64,000 nt of DNA from the NCBI GenBank assembly GCA_040754075.1, contig JBFMDH010000024.1, forward strand, positions 1-64,000, written 5' to 3'. The notes under the pieces were generated by a model. That model searched no databases. It saw only the letters and a list, made by a program, of their open reading frames with translations, and was not told where the DNA came from. The translations under genes and the position numbers were made by a program. Shown one piece after another: positions 9,769 through 19,284 of this stretch. The stretch comes from Acidobacteriota bacterium (lineage in GTDB: Bacteria; Acidobacteriota; Blastocatellia; UBA7656). Position 1 is the first letter of the stretch, and each line of letters starts with the position of its first letter.

Positions 9769-10103
9769 TTCTTCTGTCCTTTTGCCAACTCCAGATATTT
9801 GCGATAGGTGGGACGACTGAGGAGTTTGTACTGAATAATATGAATTGCCTGCGCTACTTCATCGGCATCGGTCGGATGCAGTTTGGGCAACCGGAAAAAT
9901 TTGCCTGCGGCTTCGGCGACCGCTTCCCAACAATCCGCTTCGGCTTCGGTCATCCCGCAAGCAATCACCCGTTGGCGATCCAGTTTCTTCTCGTCTTCAT
10001 TTCTCTCGGCAGTTACCTGAGCATCCGTCACATTGGGCATACCGGCAACCGCTCCGGCAACTGCCATCGATTTTAAAATCTGTCGTCGCGTCAATTCGTC
10101 CAT
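9765..10103 (-). CDS. Small Tat-signal protein coupled to GH109 gene
   Basis: Protein of 112 residues that opens with a twin-arginine signal (ELTRRQILKSMAVAGAVAG) and continues as a short charged, helix-prone segment (CGMTEAEADCWEAVAEAAGKFFRLPKLH gives two Cys and acidic helices). No catalytic motif is visible. Its stop overlaps the ATG of the GH109-type gene by 4 nt, so the two are probably made in fixed ratio. The size, Tat signal and coupling suggest a small partner or chaperone-like subunit of the exported oxidoreductase, by analogy with small subunits of other Tat enzymes; this is inference. I do not recognise a named family. Confidence 0.75.
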   Translation of the reverse strand: MDELTRRQILKSMAVAGAVAGMPNVTDAQVTAERNEDEKKLDRQRVIACGMTEAEADCWEAVAEAAGKFFRLPKLHPTDADEVAQAIHIIQYKLLSRPTYRKYLELAKGQKK

Positions 10104-10177
10104 CTTTCTACTCCTAATTAAAACTCCACATAATCAAGTCAATGCACTTGTATCCTGACCGAAGGTTTGACCGGCTA

Positions 10178-11008
10178 TTATTTCTTAACAACCTCTATAA
10201 GTTTGCTATCCTGATTCAAATAGGTATCTACCAACAAAACGAAGTTTTCAAATTTGTCTTCGCTTGGAGCATCCATGATCAATGCAATAATATTCGGCTG
10301 ATGCTGAAGATGTCTGGCTAATTGACCAAATAATCTATCGTACTCACTTAGGTTTGGAGCTTTTTTAATTTCAATCGCGTACTTTTTCTTCACTAATAGA
10401 TCAAAATTACTTTCACCAAATTCTTCGTTGAGGGAAAATTCCAAAGACTCCAAATGCTTTCTCAATTCAATCTTATACTCTCCCTCACTATTTCTTCGTC
10501 TTGCGGGCGACCATAATCTTATTACTTTTATCAGTTCTTCAAATTCTTGGTCTATTTTTTCCGTTCTTGGCTTTTTCTTTGAAATTGCCTCCTTGATTAG
10601 TTCCAAAACACTTTCATAACCCTTAAATTTTGTTTCTTTAACCCACTCTTCAAATTTCTCTGGAAAGTCGCTCCATTTGATGCTATGCGGCTCTTTCGCT
10701 AACCCTTCAATGCCAGGTTTAAGATCGCGATGAATCCAAGTGGAAGAGGAAGGCAACTTCCCCAGTTCTAAAACAAGATCGCCATATTGTCGCATGATCT
10801 TTTCTCGCGGCGTTCTTTCAAGGCTCAATTTATTGGCGGTATCGCCACACGCTATTTGTAGCTTTGAATAAGCATCTTCTCCAAAAATTTTGATTAAACC
10901 TCGCGAGTGGAAACCCGCATACTCCAAAAATTCCTTATATTTGGGAATGCGCCCGTATTCTTTTTTAAACGCTTCATATTTTTGGATGCAAACTTCTTTA
11001 GATTCCAT
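10178..11008 (-). CDS. Putative PD-(D/E)XK nuclease with HNH_repeat-like N-terminus
   Basis: Protein of 276 residues without a signal peptide. The C-terminal part fits a restriction-endonuclease-like core: a helix with E177/E181, then D203 (NFDLLV), E213-I-K215 (YAIEIKK) and Q229 in a following helix (FGQLARHL), the order of a PD-(D/E)XK site. The N-terminus (YGRIPKYKEFLEYAG, then a second copy around LGKLPSSSTWIH) resembles short repeats found with homing endonucleases, which may bind DNA. The gene is more AT-rich than its operon neighbours and has no obvious link to glycan catabolism, so it looks like an insertion. It could be a lone defence or repair nuclease. Assignment is by motif only; a structure search would decide. 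Confidence 0.55.
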   Translation of the reverse strand: MESKEVCIQKYEAFKKEYGRIPKYKEFLEYAGFHSRGLIKIFGEDAYSKLQIACGDTANKLSLERTPREKIMRQYGDLVLELGKLPSSSTWIHRDLKPGIEGLAKEPHSIKWSDFPEKFEEWVKETKFKGYESVLELIKEAISKKKPRTEKIDQEFEELIKVIRLWSPARRRNSEGEYKIELRKHLESLEFSLNEEFGESNFDLLVKKKYAIEIKKAPNLSEYDRLFGQLARHLQHQPNIIALIMDAPSEDKFENFVLLVDTYLNQDSKLIEVVKK

Positions 11009-11046
11009 GTCTGCTCTTCTATATCTCTATACTTCTACTTTTCGTT

Positions 11047-11346
11047 TCAGCTCAGTTTTGTCCAGAACGTAATGCTTGGCGGGTTTACTAAAAAAGTCTG
11101 CGCTTTGCCGAAGAGTTCCTGCGTGTGAGGCATCTTGAAATGTGTGTCGATGCCGTCCTGATTTGCCCAGACTTCATAAAACATGAATTTGTTGGGCGAT
11201 TCTTTTGATTGATGGCAATCGTAACTGATGCAGGCGGCTTCCGTGCGACTGGCAGCGACCAGTTCGAGTCCAACTTTTTTGAAATCTTCAATGTGTTCCG
11301 GTTTAACTTCCGCCATACCTAAAATAATTACCTTTTCATCCGACAT
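11047..11346 (-). CDS. Antibiotic biosynthesis monooxygenase (ABM/YgiN-like)
   Basis: Protein of 99 residues with the ferredoxin-like ABM fold: the core ACISYDCHQSKESPNKFMFYEVWANQDGIDTHFKMPHTQELF contains the SYD, F.YE.W and H...PH signatures of the family. Members act as cofactor-free quinol or small-aromatic monooxygenases, and some as autoinducer-2 modifying or heme-degrading enzymes; no heme-oxygenase signature is evident here. It is cytosolic. It lies 28 bp downstream of the phosphodiesterase gene on the same strand. The substrate cannot be read from sequence. Confidence 0.85.
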   Translation of the reverse strand: MSDEKVIILGMAEVKPEHIEDFKKVGLELVAASRTEAACISYDCHQSKESPNKFMFYEVWANQDGIDTHFKMPHTQELFGKAQTFLVNPPSITFWTKLS

Positions 11347-11374
11347 GAAAATCGCTCCTTCAATAAATTTGAAA

Positions 11375-12769
11375 TTAAGGTTTTGCTGAACGGTTTATGA
11401 GCAGAACATTTCGCCCTTCGGCATTGGGGAGTTTAACACCAAGCAAACTCGCAAGCGTAGGCGCAATGTCGCGCATATCGATAACACCGAGATTTTTCCC
11501 CGCTTGAATGCCGGGTCCCACAATAAAGAATGCCGAATTCATTTCGGGAAAATCGGCAAGGAATCCATGTCCTCCTCCGGGAAGGCGACCAACGGTTATC
11601 GGTCCTTCAAAATTGCCGCTGATGTAATGTTCGGGCTTGGTGCAAACGATGAATGCCGCATTCGGAAAGCCGCCGGTCTGGTTGAGTTCTTCGCCTTCAA
11701 AAAACTTGTAAACACCGCTTTTTTCGTCGGCGACCAGGCGGGTTAAAATGTCGCGCACTTTATTTTTCGTTTCCCTATCATTCGGGTCTTTTAAAATCAC
11801 CGCCGAAGTCGCTCCCGAATTCCAGATAATCGCCCGCCACGATTTCAACTTCCCTTTCTCATCCAATTCAATCAGCCCGGCTTCGCGCAAAGCGAAATTC
11901 AACCGCACCTCTTTATTCAATTTAAAAAAGCCGTGGTCTGATACCACGCAAAAATAGGCACGCCCATTTCCGGCTTTTTCAGCCGAAGCGCGAACGTTGC
12001 CAATGAGTTCGTCAAGTTCTTCAAGGGTTTGATAGGTTTCTTTACTGTAGGGACCATGTGAATGCTGCTCTTCATCAAGCGCCGAAAAATATCCCGTATG
12101 AAAATTCGGCTTTTTATTTTCCAGAATGTAGCTGTTAATGGCTGAGCGTTGGCGTTCGGCTTTGATTGAATAATCGTAACCTTCGGGATAATTGCCTACG
12201 GCTTTTTCAACTTCGGTCAGTAACCCTTTGGTTGAAACGGCGCGCAACAGTTTCCGGTCTTCGGCGGTCGAAGCGCGCCAGATTTGCGCGATGTTAAAGG
12301 TGATGTTTGCGCCGACCGTCACCGGCCAATCCACGCTTGAACTTTTCATTCCCGCATGGTTGACCGCTTCCCAGAGCGTCAGGGCTTTGATGTCTTCGGC
12401 ATACCACATCCAGCCACCTTGATTTTTGCTAAACGGGTCGAAAGGCGAGTTCGCATAAATCCCATGCCGCGCAGGAGCGACACCTGTCACCATCGTCGTA
12501 TGACTCGGATAGGTGACGGTTGGCATCATGCCTTTGACGCCGGTTGCAAATGCGCCCTCTTTAACCAGACGGCGAAGGTTGGGAATTTTCAGACCGAGTT
12601 TATCGGCTTCGAGAATATAATCGGGTTTCATTCCATCAATCGAGAGCAGGACAACCGGGATTTTCGCCTTCGTCCGTTGTTGCGCCAAGGTGGATTGAAA
12701 ACTTATTCCGAAAATTAAATTTAGAATTAAAAGACAAAGAAGAGTTCTTTGCATAAAAGATTTATTCAT
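11375..12769 (-). CDS. Exported nucleotide pyrophosphatase/phosphodiesterase-family protein
   Basis: Alkaline-phosphatase-superfamily enzyme of the type I phosphodiesterase/nucleotide pyrophosphatase family, with an N-terminal signal peptide ending near TLAQQR. Metal-site motifs: LSIDGMKPDY (Asp), the nucleophile Thr in PTVTYPSHTTMVTG, DEEQHSHGP (Asp and His), VSDHGF (Asp-His) and GGGHGF (His). The site is complete, so activity on phosphodiesters or phosphonate/sulfate-like esters is expected. ATG 12769 is preferred over ATG 12775, because the AGGCGG SD directly abuts 12775 but is 6 nt from 12769. The start lies inside the end of the small membrane ORF, which implies coupling with the symporter genes: uptake plus extracytoplasmic hydrolysis. 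Function beyond the family is inference. Confidence 0.88.
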   Translation of the reverse strand: MNKSFMQRTLLCLLILNLIFGISFQSTLAQQRTKAKIPVVLLSIDGMKPDYILEADKLGLKIPNLRRLVKEGAFATGVKGMMPTVTYPSHTTMVTGVAPARHGIYANSPFDPFSKNQGGWMWYAEDIKALTLWEAVNHAGMKSSSVDWPVTVGANITFNIAQIWRASTAEDRKLLRAVSTKGLLTEVEKAVGNYPEGYDYSIKAERQRSAINSYILENKKPNFHTGYFSALDEEQHSHGPYSKETYQTLEELDELIGNVRASAEKAGNGRAYFCVVSDHGFFKLNKEVRLNFALREAGLIELDEKGKLKSWRAIIWNSGATSAVILKDPNDRETKNKVRDILTRLVADEKSGVYKFFEGEELNQTGGFPNAAFIVCTKPEHYISGNFEGPITVGRLPGGGHGFLADFPEMNSAFFIVGPGIQAGKNLGVIDMRDIAPTLASLLGVKLPNAEGRNVLLINRSAKP

Positions 12770-12908
12770 GTTCATCCGCCTGATTTTTAGATAAACGCGC
12801 CAGCATGTGTTTTATGTCCGCTACACCTTTGATTGCCACATAGACGGTAATCGTCAAATACCAGACCACACACGCCATCGTGACTGCCCACCAGAACCAA
12901 TGATTCAT
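12762..12908 (-). CDS. 48-residue membrane protein, probable symporter accessory subunit
   Basis: Short ORF of 48 codons. It starts at an ATG that overlaps the symporter stop codon (ATGA, 12905-12908) and ends inside the start of the phosphodiesterase gene. The product begins MNHWFWWAVTMACVVWYLTI, contains one hydrophobic helix (about 4-26), then a basic turn and a short charged tail ending in QADEHE. The Trp-rich start and single helix look like small subunits found next to sodium:solute symporters of the SSS family. Both junctions overlap, which argues for real translation. No homology search was possible; a chance ORF cannot be fully excluded. Confidence 0.72.
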   Translation of the reverse strand: MNHWFWWAVTMACVVWYLTITVYVAIKGVADIKHMLARLSKNQADEHE

Positions 12909-14392
12909 TGACTCGCCTCCTTCGCTTGAGGTTTTAATAATGAACCGATGACCATCGCCACAGCCGATGCTACATAAGCCGCAATCCCCGAATAATACGG
13001 GCCGATGCGTTTTGCCAAATCAATGGTTGATGGGAGTTGTTCGATTACCAGATAAGTGATGGGCAAAGCCGCACTGACGAAAATCGAAGCCGCCGCGCCC
13101 CAATTATTGGCGCGTTTCCAATAGCAGGAGGCAATCAGTAATACCGAAATGCTTGCCAGGTAAATCGTGCCGGTCACTCCCAAATATGTCCACAAATCCC
13201 CTTTCAAGGGATACCATAATCCGTAAAGTAAAAGGAAAATTCCGATAATTGCGACTATCGAACGGTTCCAGAATAAACCTTTTTTTTCGCTCCATCTGGT
13301 TTTTCTAAAGGGAGCCATAATGTCGTTATAAATCACGCTTCCCCAGGTGAGCATATAAGATGAATCCGTAGACATATCGGCAGCAAGCATCGCCGCAATT
13401 AAAATTCCCATCAGTCCTGCCGGTACAAAGGTCGAGAGAAATCTCGGCATCGCTTCCAGTGTATTGATTGGCTCGCCAAGGTTATCGGAAAACATCACGT
13501 TTGTTGCAAGCGCCGCAATGCCCCAGATGCCCGGAATTAAAAAGCGACAGACGAAAAAGAAACTGGTTCGCGTATAAATTTTCTTTCCGGTCTCGGAATC
13601 TTTGGCGGCAAGCACTCTGGCAATCGTTGTCTGCCAGGTTAAAACCGCTGCGGTGTTCAACAACGCATTGAACAGCACATATTCCCAACCCATTGTTGAA
13701 TTGACAAAGGGATTAAAACCTCCCGCGCCATATTCGGTTTCAACGGTTGCGACCAGTTTATCCCAACCGATATTCACCAAAATTAAAATCGTCACGATAA
13801 TCAACCCGGCGCTCATCACTACGAACTGCAAAAAGTCGGTGATTAAAACCGAAAGCATGCCGCCTAAAATTGTGTAGACCGCAACCCCGATTAATAACAC
13901 CGTCATCATGATTTCGAGATAGCGAACATCCAACCCGGCAACCAGTACGAGAAATTGTCCGCCGGTTCGTAAAAAAACTCCCATATTTAAAAGACCGCCA
14001 AGCACAATGACCACACCTGCTGCCCAGCGAATGCGTTGCCCGAACTGTTTTTCAATCAATTCGGGAATCGTAATTACTCCTGAATCGCGCAATGGCTTGA
14101 TACAAAACCCGGTCACGCCAATCACCAACATTGCAAGCGCCATCAAAATTCCGGGGGTTGCTCCCGCAAAGCCTTTTTCATAGCCATTCTGCGCCGTGTA
14201 CATGCAGGTGACGATGCCGAATTCCGTAGCGGCAAGTGAAGCGATGCCGAGGTAGACATCCATTTCGCGACCGGCGACCAGGAAATGCTCGACTTTACCG
14301 ACGTATTTGCGAACCCAAAGCCCAGCGACCATTGTAACGAGGAGATAAAGACCGACGATGCTACCGTCCAACAGCCAGTTGAAACGCGACAT
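12905..14392 (-). CDS. Sodium:solute symporter (SSS family)
   Basis: Integral membrane protein of 495 residues with about 13 hydrophobic helices, of the SSS (SLC5-like) family. Recognised by GREMDVYLGIASLAATEFG, the long loop before GVITIPELIEKQFG, and AADMSTDSSYMLTWGSVIYNDI (the conserved helix-8 region that carries sodium-site residues). It couples sodium entry to uptake of a small organic solute, probably a sugar or organic acid released by the neighbouring exported enzymes. The longest frame begins at TTG 14407, but ATG 14392 has AAAGGA 7 nt upstream and is chosen. It is first in the minus-strand series and shares a divergent control region with the DUF1553 gene at 14557. The substrate is not predictable. 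Confidence 0.92.
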   Translation of the reverse strand: MSRFNWLLDGSIVGLYLLVTMVAGLWVRKYVGKVEHFLVAGREMDVYLGIASLAATEFGIVTCMYTAQNGYEKGFAGATPGILMALAMLVIGVTGFCIKPLRDSGVITIPELIEKQFGQRIRWAAGVVIVLGGLLNMGVFLRTGGQFLVLVAGLDVRYLEIMMTVLLIGVAVYTILGGMLSVLITDFLQFVVMSAGLIIVTILILVNIGWDKLVATVETEYGAGGFNPFVNSTMGWEYVLFNALLNTAAVLTWQTTIARVLAAKDSETGKKIYTRTSFFFVCRFLIPGIWGIAALATNVMFSDNLGEPINTLEAMPRFLSTFVPAGLMGILIAAMLAADMSTDSSYMLTWGSVIYNDIMAPFRKTRWSEKKGLFWNRSIVAIIGIFLLLYGLWYPLKGDLWTYLGVTGTIYLASISVLLIASCYWKRANNWGAAASIFVSAALPITYLVIEQLPSTIDLAKRIGPYYSGIAAYVASAVAMVIGSLLKPQAKEASQ

Positions 14393-14480
14393 TACAATTC
14401 CTTTCAAGGTGCTGCGAATAAAAAATCAAAGGTGAATCATTTTTGTTGAAGGCTCAAAAGTTTCTTTGATGGCATCTCTA

Positions 14481-14509
14481 TTGTCAACCGTAAAACTCTC
14501 CAATATTAT
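14481..14509 (+). promoter_or_regulatory. Sigma70-type promoter for the copy-B DUF1553 operon
   Basis: TTGTCA (14481-14486), 17 nt, then TATTAT (14504-14509): five of six matches to each consensus box at ideal spacing. Transcription would begin near 14516, about 40 nt before ATG 14557. A start at TTG 14509 would lie inside the -10 box, so it is unlikely. Confidence 0.6.
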
Positions 14510-14556
14510 TGCAGTCTATAAAAGTTCGTGATAAGAGTTGGCAACGAGAAATTGAA

Positions 14557-17500
14557 ATGATGAGCAGAGTGAAAATACCATATTCCAAAAGCCTTCAAAC
14601 CAATTTCATCAAACAGGTTATTTGTTTGTTGGCAATTCCGCTTTCGATTTATACAACCTTTTCACAAACGAAAAGTTCGCCCGCCATTGATTTCAACCGC
14701 GACATCAAGCCGATATTTGAGCGCCATTGTCTGGCTTGCCATAGCGCCAAAAAAGCGATGGGCGGACTCAGGCTTGATGACGCCACCGCTGCGATGAACG
14801 GGGGCATTTCCGGCGCAGTCATTATTCCGGGAAAAGCCAGTGAAAGCCGTCTGCTGCAACGAATTCTGGGGTTAAAAGATGAAGCGCGTATGCCGATGGG
14901 AAGCGCGCCGCTCTCGAATTTACAAATCAACAAAATCCGTCGGTGGATTGATGAAGGCGCAAACTGGAACCCCATGAATCAGCCCAGACCCCTCAACCAC
15001 TCTGATGGTGAATCGCAATCCACAATCCGCAATCCGCAATCCGCAATCAATAAGCATTGGGCATATGTGAAACCCGTACAACCGAAAGTTCCCGAGGTGT
15101 TAAATAAGCAATGGATTCGCAACCCGATTGATAATTTCATCCTGTCACGTTTAGAGAAAGAAGGCTTGAAGCCCTCACCCGAAGCCAACAAAGAAACCTT
15201 GATTCGCCGACTCTATCTCGATTTAATCGGATTGCCCCCTTCGCCCAAAGCGGTTGATGATTTTTTAGCCGACACCAGCGCGACCGCTTATGAAAAAGTA
15301 GTTGACCAGTTGCTCGCCTCCGAACATTACGGCGAACGCCTGGCGCGTCACTGGCTGGATTTGGCGCGCTATGCCGACACCAATGGTTATGAAAAAGATA
15401 ATCGCCGGGTGATGTGGAAATATCGCGACTGGGTGATTCGCAGCTTTAATGAAGATAAACCTTTCGACCAGTTTACTATCGAACAAATCGCCGGAGATAT
15501 GCTGCCCGATGCAACCATTGACCAGAAAATCGCTACTGGATTTCATCGCAATACTTTGCTCAATCAGGAAGGCGGCGTTGACCCGGAAGAAGCCCGCTTT
15601 GAAGTTTTAATCGACCGCGTCAACACCACTTCAACCGTCTGGTTGGGTACGACACTCGGTTGCGCGCAATGTCACAATCATAAATATGACCCATTCACCC
15701 AAAAAGATTTCTATCGCTTCATGGCGTTTTTTGATAACAACCAATACCACTTTGAAGGCAATCCTTTAGAGCGTTGGGCAATTGAACCGAAACTCTATCT
15801 TGCAACAACCGAACAGGAAGCCCGCAAAAAAGCCATTGAAGAAGAAATCAAAAAGGTTGAAAACAATTTAAAAACCAGCACACCGGAGCTGATTCAACAA
15901 CAGAGCGAATGGGAGCGTGAAGTTCGTGACGCAGAAAAGGCTTGGGTTCCTTTGGAAATCACTTCGGTTTTGACGACCAACGGTACGAAGCTAAGCAAAT
16001 CAACCGACAAGACGATTCTCGCGACCGCGCCATTTGCCAATCGCGATGAGTATGTCATCAAGGCGACGACCAGTTTATCGAACCTCACTGCGCTCAGGCT
16101 TGAAGCCTTACCGGATGCCGGTTTGCCAAGAGGAGGACCGGGTTGTGATCCATACGGAGGGTTTGCCATTCAATCCATAGAAATGGCAGTGACTCCGAAT
16201 GATGGTTCAAGCCCTCAAAAAATCAAATTCAATAACGCGAAAGCAGATGATGGGAATGCCACGGCTGTCTTGTTGAATACCTCAAGTGGTTGGTTGATCG
16301 ACCAGACGAATGAAAACCTGCGACTCCCCAGGCAATTGGTACTGGTTGCCGAAAAGCCATTTGGAAATTCTTCACTCACCAATCTTGAAATAAAGATACG
16401 CCAGTCTCATCCGTCGAATAAATTACTGCTGGGTAAATTCAGATTGTCCGTCACTGCCTCGAACAATCCGACAAGTGTGGTAAACATTCATGGTAAATTG
16501 CGCCCGATTATTCAAATCGCCAGCGATTCACGAACAACTGAACAACAGAAACAACTGAGTGATTATTATCGCGGAATGACACCGCTGTTGGATAAAGAGC
16601 GAAAACTGCTTTCGGAATTAAAAAGCACGGTCGATAAACTCAATATCCCAACCGCTGAAATTCTCGGTGAAAAACCAACCTTTGAACGCCCATCGACGTT
16701 CATTCGCATAAAAGGCAGTTTCACCAATAAAGGCGAAAAAGTATTTGCCGACACACCGGCTTCGCTCCCCCCGCTTCCACAAGATCAAATGCCCAATCGT
16801 TTAGGGCTGGCGCGTTGGTTGGTGAGTAAAGAAAACCCTTTGGTTGCGAGAGTGACGGTTAATCGGTTTTGGGAACAGATTTTCGGACACGGCATGGTTG
16901 AAACCAGCGAAGATTTTGGCACGCAGGGGGAACGTCCCACGCACCCCGAATTACTTGACTGGCTCGCTTCGGAGTTCATGAAAACCTGGCGTGTTAAAGC
17001 TTTTTTGCGAATGATTGTGACCTCGTCGACTTATCGTCAAACTTCAAAAATAAACCCGGAGTTGACCGCGCGCGACCCGTATAATCGATTGCTTGCCAGA
17101 GGCGCGCGCTTTCGCCTGGAAGCCGAAATGATACGCGATGTCACACTGGCAACCAGCGGACTTTTAAATCCCAAAGTTGGCGGCGAAAGCGTTTTCCCAT
17201 ATCAACCCGAAGGCATCTGGGACAATCCCTATAACCGGGATCGTTGGATTATCAGTGAAGGCGGCGATAAATTTCGGCGTGGGCTTTACACCTTCGTTCG
17301 TCGCACCGCGCCATATCCGAGTATGGTGAGTTTTGATGCGCCGAGTCGTGAGTTTTGTACAGTGAGAAGAGTGCGAACCAACACCCCGCTTCAGGCGTTG
17401 ACGACATTAAATGATGAAGCATTTTTTATCGCCGCGAGAGCCTTGGCACAAAGAATGGTTCATTCATCTCAATCAGCAATAAAGGAAAAAATAACTTTTG

Positions 17501-17727
17501 GATTCAGGTTATGCACCTCTCGCAAACCGAGTGAGCAGGAGGTCAATCGCTTAATCGGGCTTTATGAACAACAGGTATTGAAATATTCCCAAGATATTCA
17601 AAGCGCAAAAAATTTATTGAAAGAGCAAGTTGCGGGTTTGAGTGACAACCAAATTCCCGAACTTGCGGCAATGACGATTGTCGCCAATGTCTTGTTGAAT
17701 CTGGATGAGACCTTAACCAAAGAGTAG
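14557..17727 (+). CDS. Planctomycete-type cytochrome/DUF1549-DUF1553 protein, copy B
   Basis: Second copy of the exported cytochrome-DUF1549-DUF1553 family in this window (1056 residues from ATG 14557). After a hydrophobic export segment ([17 protein letters not shown]) comes PSCyt1 with CLACH at residues 58-62, a linker encoded by a DNA tandem repeat, DUF1549 with a second heme motif CAQCH, then a beta-rich region (about 470-680) in place of the LamG domain of copy A, and the C-terminal DUF1553. Both copies end in LNLDET.TKE. The promoter at 14481 excludes the upstream TTG. The DUF1501 partner follows after 58 bp. The function is unknown: probably an electron-transferring, periplasmic enzyme acting with the sulfatase-fold partner. 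Confidence 0.92.
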   Translation: MMSRVKIPYSKSLQTNFIKQVICLLAIPLSIYTTFSQTKSSPAIDFNRDIKPIFERHCLACHSAKKAMGGLRLDDATAAMNGGISGAVIIPGKASESRLLQRILGLKDEARMPMGSAPLSNLQINKIRRWIDEGANWNPMNQPRPLNHSDGESQSTIRNPQSAINKHWAYVKPVQPKVPEVLNKQWIRNPIDNFILSRLEKEGLKPSPEANKETLIRRLYLDLIGLPPSPKAVDDFLADTSATAYEKVVDQLLASEHYGERLARHWLDLARYADTNGYEKDNRRVMWKYRDWVIRSFNEDKPFDQFTIEQIAGDMLPDATIDQKIATGFHRNTLLNQEGGVDPEEARFEVLIDRVNTTSTVWLGTTLGCAQCHNHKYDPFTQKDFYRFMAFFDNNQYHFEGNPLERWAIEPKLYLATTEQEARKKAIEEEIKKVENNLKTSTPELIQQQSEWEREVRDAEKAWVPLEITSVLTTNGTKLSKSTDKTILATAPFANRDEYVIKATTSLSNLTALRLEALPDAGLPRGGPGCDPYGGFAIQSIEMAVTPNDGSSPQKIKFNNAKADDGNATAVLLNTSSGWLIDQTNENLRLPRQLVLVAEKPFGNSSLTNLEIKIRQSHPSNKLLLGKFRLSVTASNNPTSVVNIHGKLRPIIQIASDSRTTEQQKQLSDYYRGMTPLLDKERKLLSELKSTVDKLNIPTAEILGEKPTFERPSTFIRIKGSFTNKGEKVFADTPASLPPLPQDQMPNRLGLARWLVSKENPLVARVTVNRFWEQIFGHGMVETSEDFGTQGERPTHPELLDWLASEFMKTWRVKAFLRMIVTSSTYRQTSKINPELTARDPYNRLLARGARFRLEAEMIRDVTLATSGLLNPKVGGESVFPYQPEGIWDNPYNRDRWIISEGGDKFRRGLYTFVRRTAPYPSMVSFDAPSREFCTVRRVRTNTPLQALTTLNDEAFFIAARALAQRMVHSSQSAIKEKITFGFRLCTSRKPSEQEVNRLIGLYEQQVLKYSQDIQSAKNLLKEQVAGLSDNQIPELAAMTIVANVLLNLDETLTKE
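15023..15048 (+). repeat. In-frame 7-bp tandem repeat inside the cytochrome gene
   Basis: Three perfect copies of CAATCCG (15023-15043) plus a partial fourth, with a degenerate unit upstream. It lies in the linker between the PSCyt1 domain and DUF1549 and encodes [10 protein letters not shown]. Because the unit is 7 bp, gain or loss of one unit would shift the frame. Confidence 0.75.
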
Positions 17728-17785
17728 CTTGATTTCATTTTTTGTGGTCGTCTTAAAAAATGCTTGATGGGTTTCGGTGGATACA

Positions 17786-19231
17786 ATGGCTAATGAACAA
17801 TACAGTTTAAAACAAATTACTCGCCGCCATTTTTTTAAGCAGTCGGGTTTGGGCATTGGTGGAATGGCGCTCGCTTCGCTGCTCAACGAAAATATATTTG
17901 CCGGTCAATCCAACACGAATCCCTTTGCCCCGCGAAGCCCGCATTTTAAAGCAAAAGCCAGGAGCATCATTTATCTGTTTATGGCAGGCGCGCCATCGCA
18001 GTTGGATTTATTCGATTACAAACCAAATCTCAATAAATATGACGGGCAAAGCATTCCCGAAGAGTTTATTAAAGGCGAACGATTCGCCTTCATTAAAGGA
18101 ACGCCCAAGCTACTGGGTTCACCATATGCTTTCAAAAAACATGGCAACTCAGGCGCGGAAATTTCTGAACTCTTACCGCAGCTTGCCGGCGTTGCTGATG
18201 ATATATCCATCATTCGCACGGTTCACACCACCCAATTCAATCATGCCCCGGCACAGATTTTCATGAATAGCGGTCATCAAATCGTCGGGCGACCGAGTAT
18301 GGGCGCATGGCTTTCGTATGGACTGGGAACCGAAAGTCAGGAGTTGCCGGGATTCGTGGTTTTGCTATCGGGCGCAAGCAACCCCGACGGCGGAAAATCC
18401 TGTTGGAGTAGCGGCTTTTTACCGACCTACTATCAAGGCGTAGAGTTTCGTCGACAAGGCGAACCGGTGCTGTTCGTTACCAATCCCGATGGCATGACTT
18501 CGGAAACCCGTCGCGCATCATTGGACGCTTTGAAAGATTTAAATCAAATCCATAGTGCAGAAATTGGCGACCCGGAAATCGCCACCCGAATCGCGGCTTA
18601 TGAAATGGCTTATCGCATGCAATCGAGCGTGCCTTCACTTACAGACATCAACAGCGAACCGAAACACATACATGAAATGTATGGCACTGAACCCGGCAAA
18701 TCGTCTTTTGCAAATAACTGTCTGTTGGCGAGAAGGCTGGTGCAACGTGGCGTTCGCTTCGTTCAACTCTATCATCGCGGTTGGGATCATCACGGAACCG
18801 GAAGAGGCGATGATTTGGTCAATTCCCTGCCGACGCTTTGCCGTCAGGTGGACCGAGCCGCCGCAGCGTTAATCAACGATTTAAAGCAACAGGGCTTGTT
18901 CGATTCAACATTGGTGGTATGGGGTGGCGAGTTTGGCAGAACGCCAATGAATGAAGAGCGGCAAGGTTCAAAATATCTGGGGCGCGACCATCATCCTAAA
19001 GCCTTTTCAATGTGGATGGCTGGGGGTGGAATAAAACCCGGAGTGACCTATGGACAAACCGACGACCTCGGCTATCACCCTGTCGAAGATGCCGTCGAAG
19101 TTCACGATTTGCACGCCACGATTTTGCATTTAATGGGAATCGACCACACGAAACTGACATACAAATTTCAAGGTCGTGATTTTCGCTTAACCGATGTGAG
19201 CGGCAAGGTGATGCAAAAATTACTTGCTTGA
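17786..19231 (+). CDS. DUF1501 protein (sulfatase/alkaline-phosphatase fold), Tat-exported, copy B
   Basis: 481-residue homologue of the protein at 3193-4659 with the same landmarks: twin-arginine start ([17 protein letters not shown]), [52 protein letters not shown] and the terminal [13 protein letters not shown]. It should act outside the cytoplasm beside the cytochrome-DUF1553 protein encoded 58 bp upstream. GTG 17777 would add three residues; ATG 17786 has GGTGG at a suitable distance and is used. The reaction is unknown; the sulfatase-like fold suggests ester hydrolysis but no formylglycine motif (C/SxPxR) was found, so it is not a classical sulfatase. Confidence 0.9.
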   Translation: MANEQYSLKQITRRHFFKQSGLGIGGMALASLLNENIFAGQSNTNPFAPRSPHFKAKARSIIYLFMAGAPSQLDLFDYKPNLNKYDGQSIPEEFIKGERFAFIKGTPKLLGSPYAFKKHGNSGAEISELLPQLAGVADDISIIRTVHTTQFNHAPAQIFMNSGHQIVGRPSMGAWLSYGLGTESQELPGFVVLLSGASNPDGGKSCWSSGFLPTYYQGVEFRRQGEPVLFVTNPDGMTSETRRASLDALKDLNQIHSAEIGDPEIATRIAAYEMAYRMQSSVPSLTDINSEPKHIHEMYGTEPGKSSFANNCLLARRLVQRGVRFVQLYHRGWDHHGTGRGDDLVNSLPTLCRQVDRAAAALINDLKQQGLFDSTLVVWGGEFGRTPMNEERQGSKYLGRDHHPKAFSMWMAGGGIKPGVTYGQTDDLGYHPVEDAVEVHDLHATILHLMGIDHTKLTYKFQGRDFRLTDVSGKVMQKLLA

Positions 19232-19284
19232 AAATAACCGCAACCAAACTACAACCTGACAAAATAGTTATTAAGCGAGGAAAA

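Noticed and set aside
17856-18266. 136-codon plus-strand ORF
   Set aside because: Alternative frame within the DUF1501 copy-B gene; the main frame has full domain support.
3193-19231. Classical sulfatases
   Set aside because: The DUF1501 proteins share the fold, but the C/SxPxR sequence needed for formylglycine was not found.
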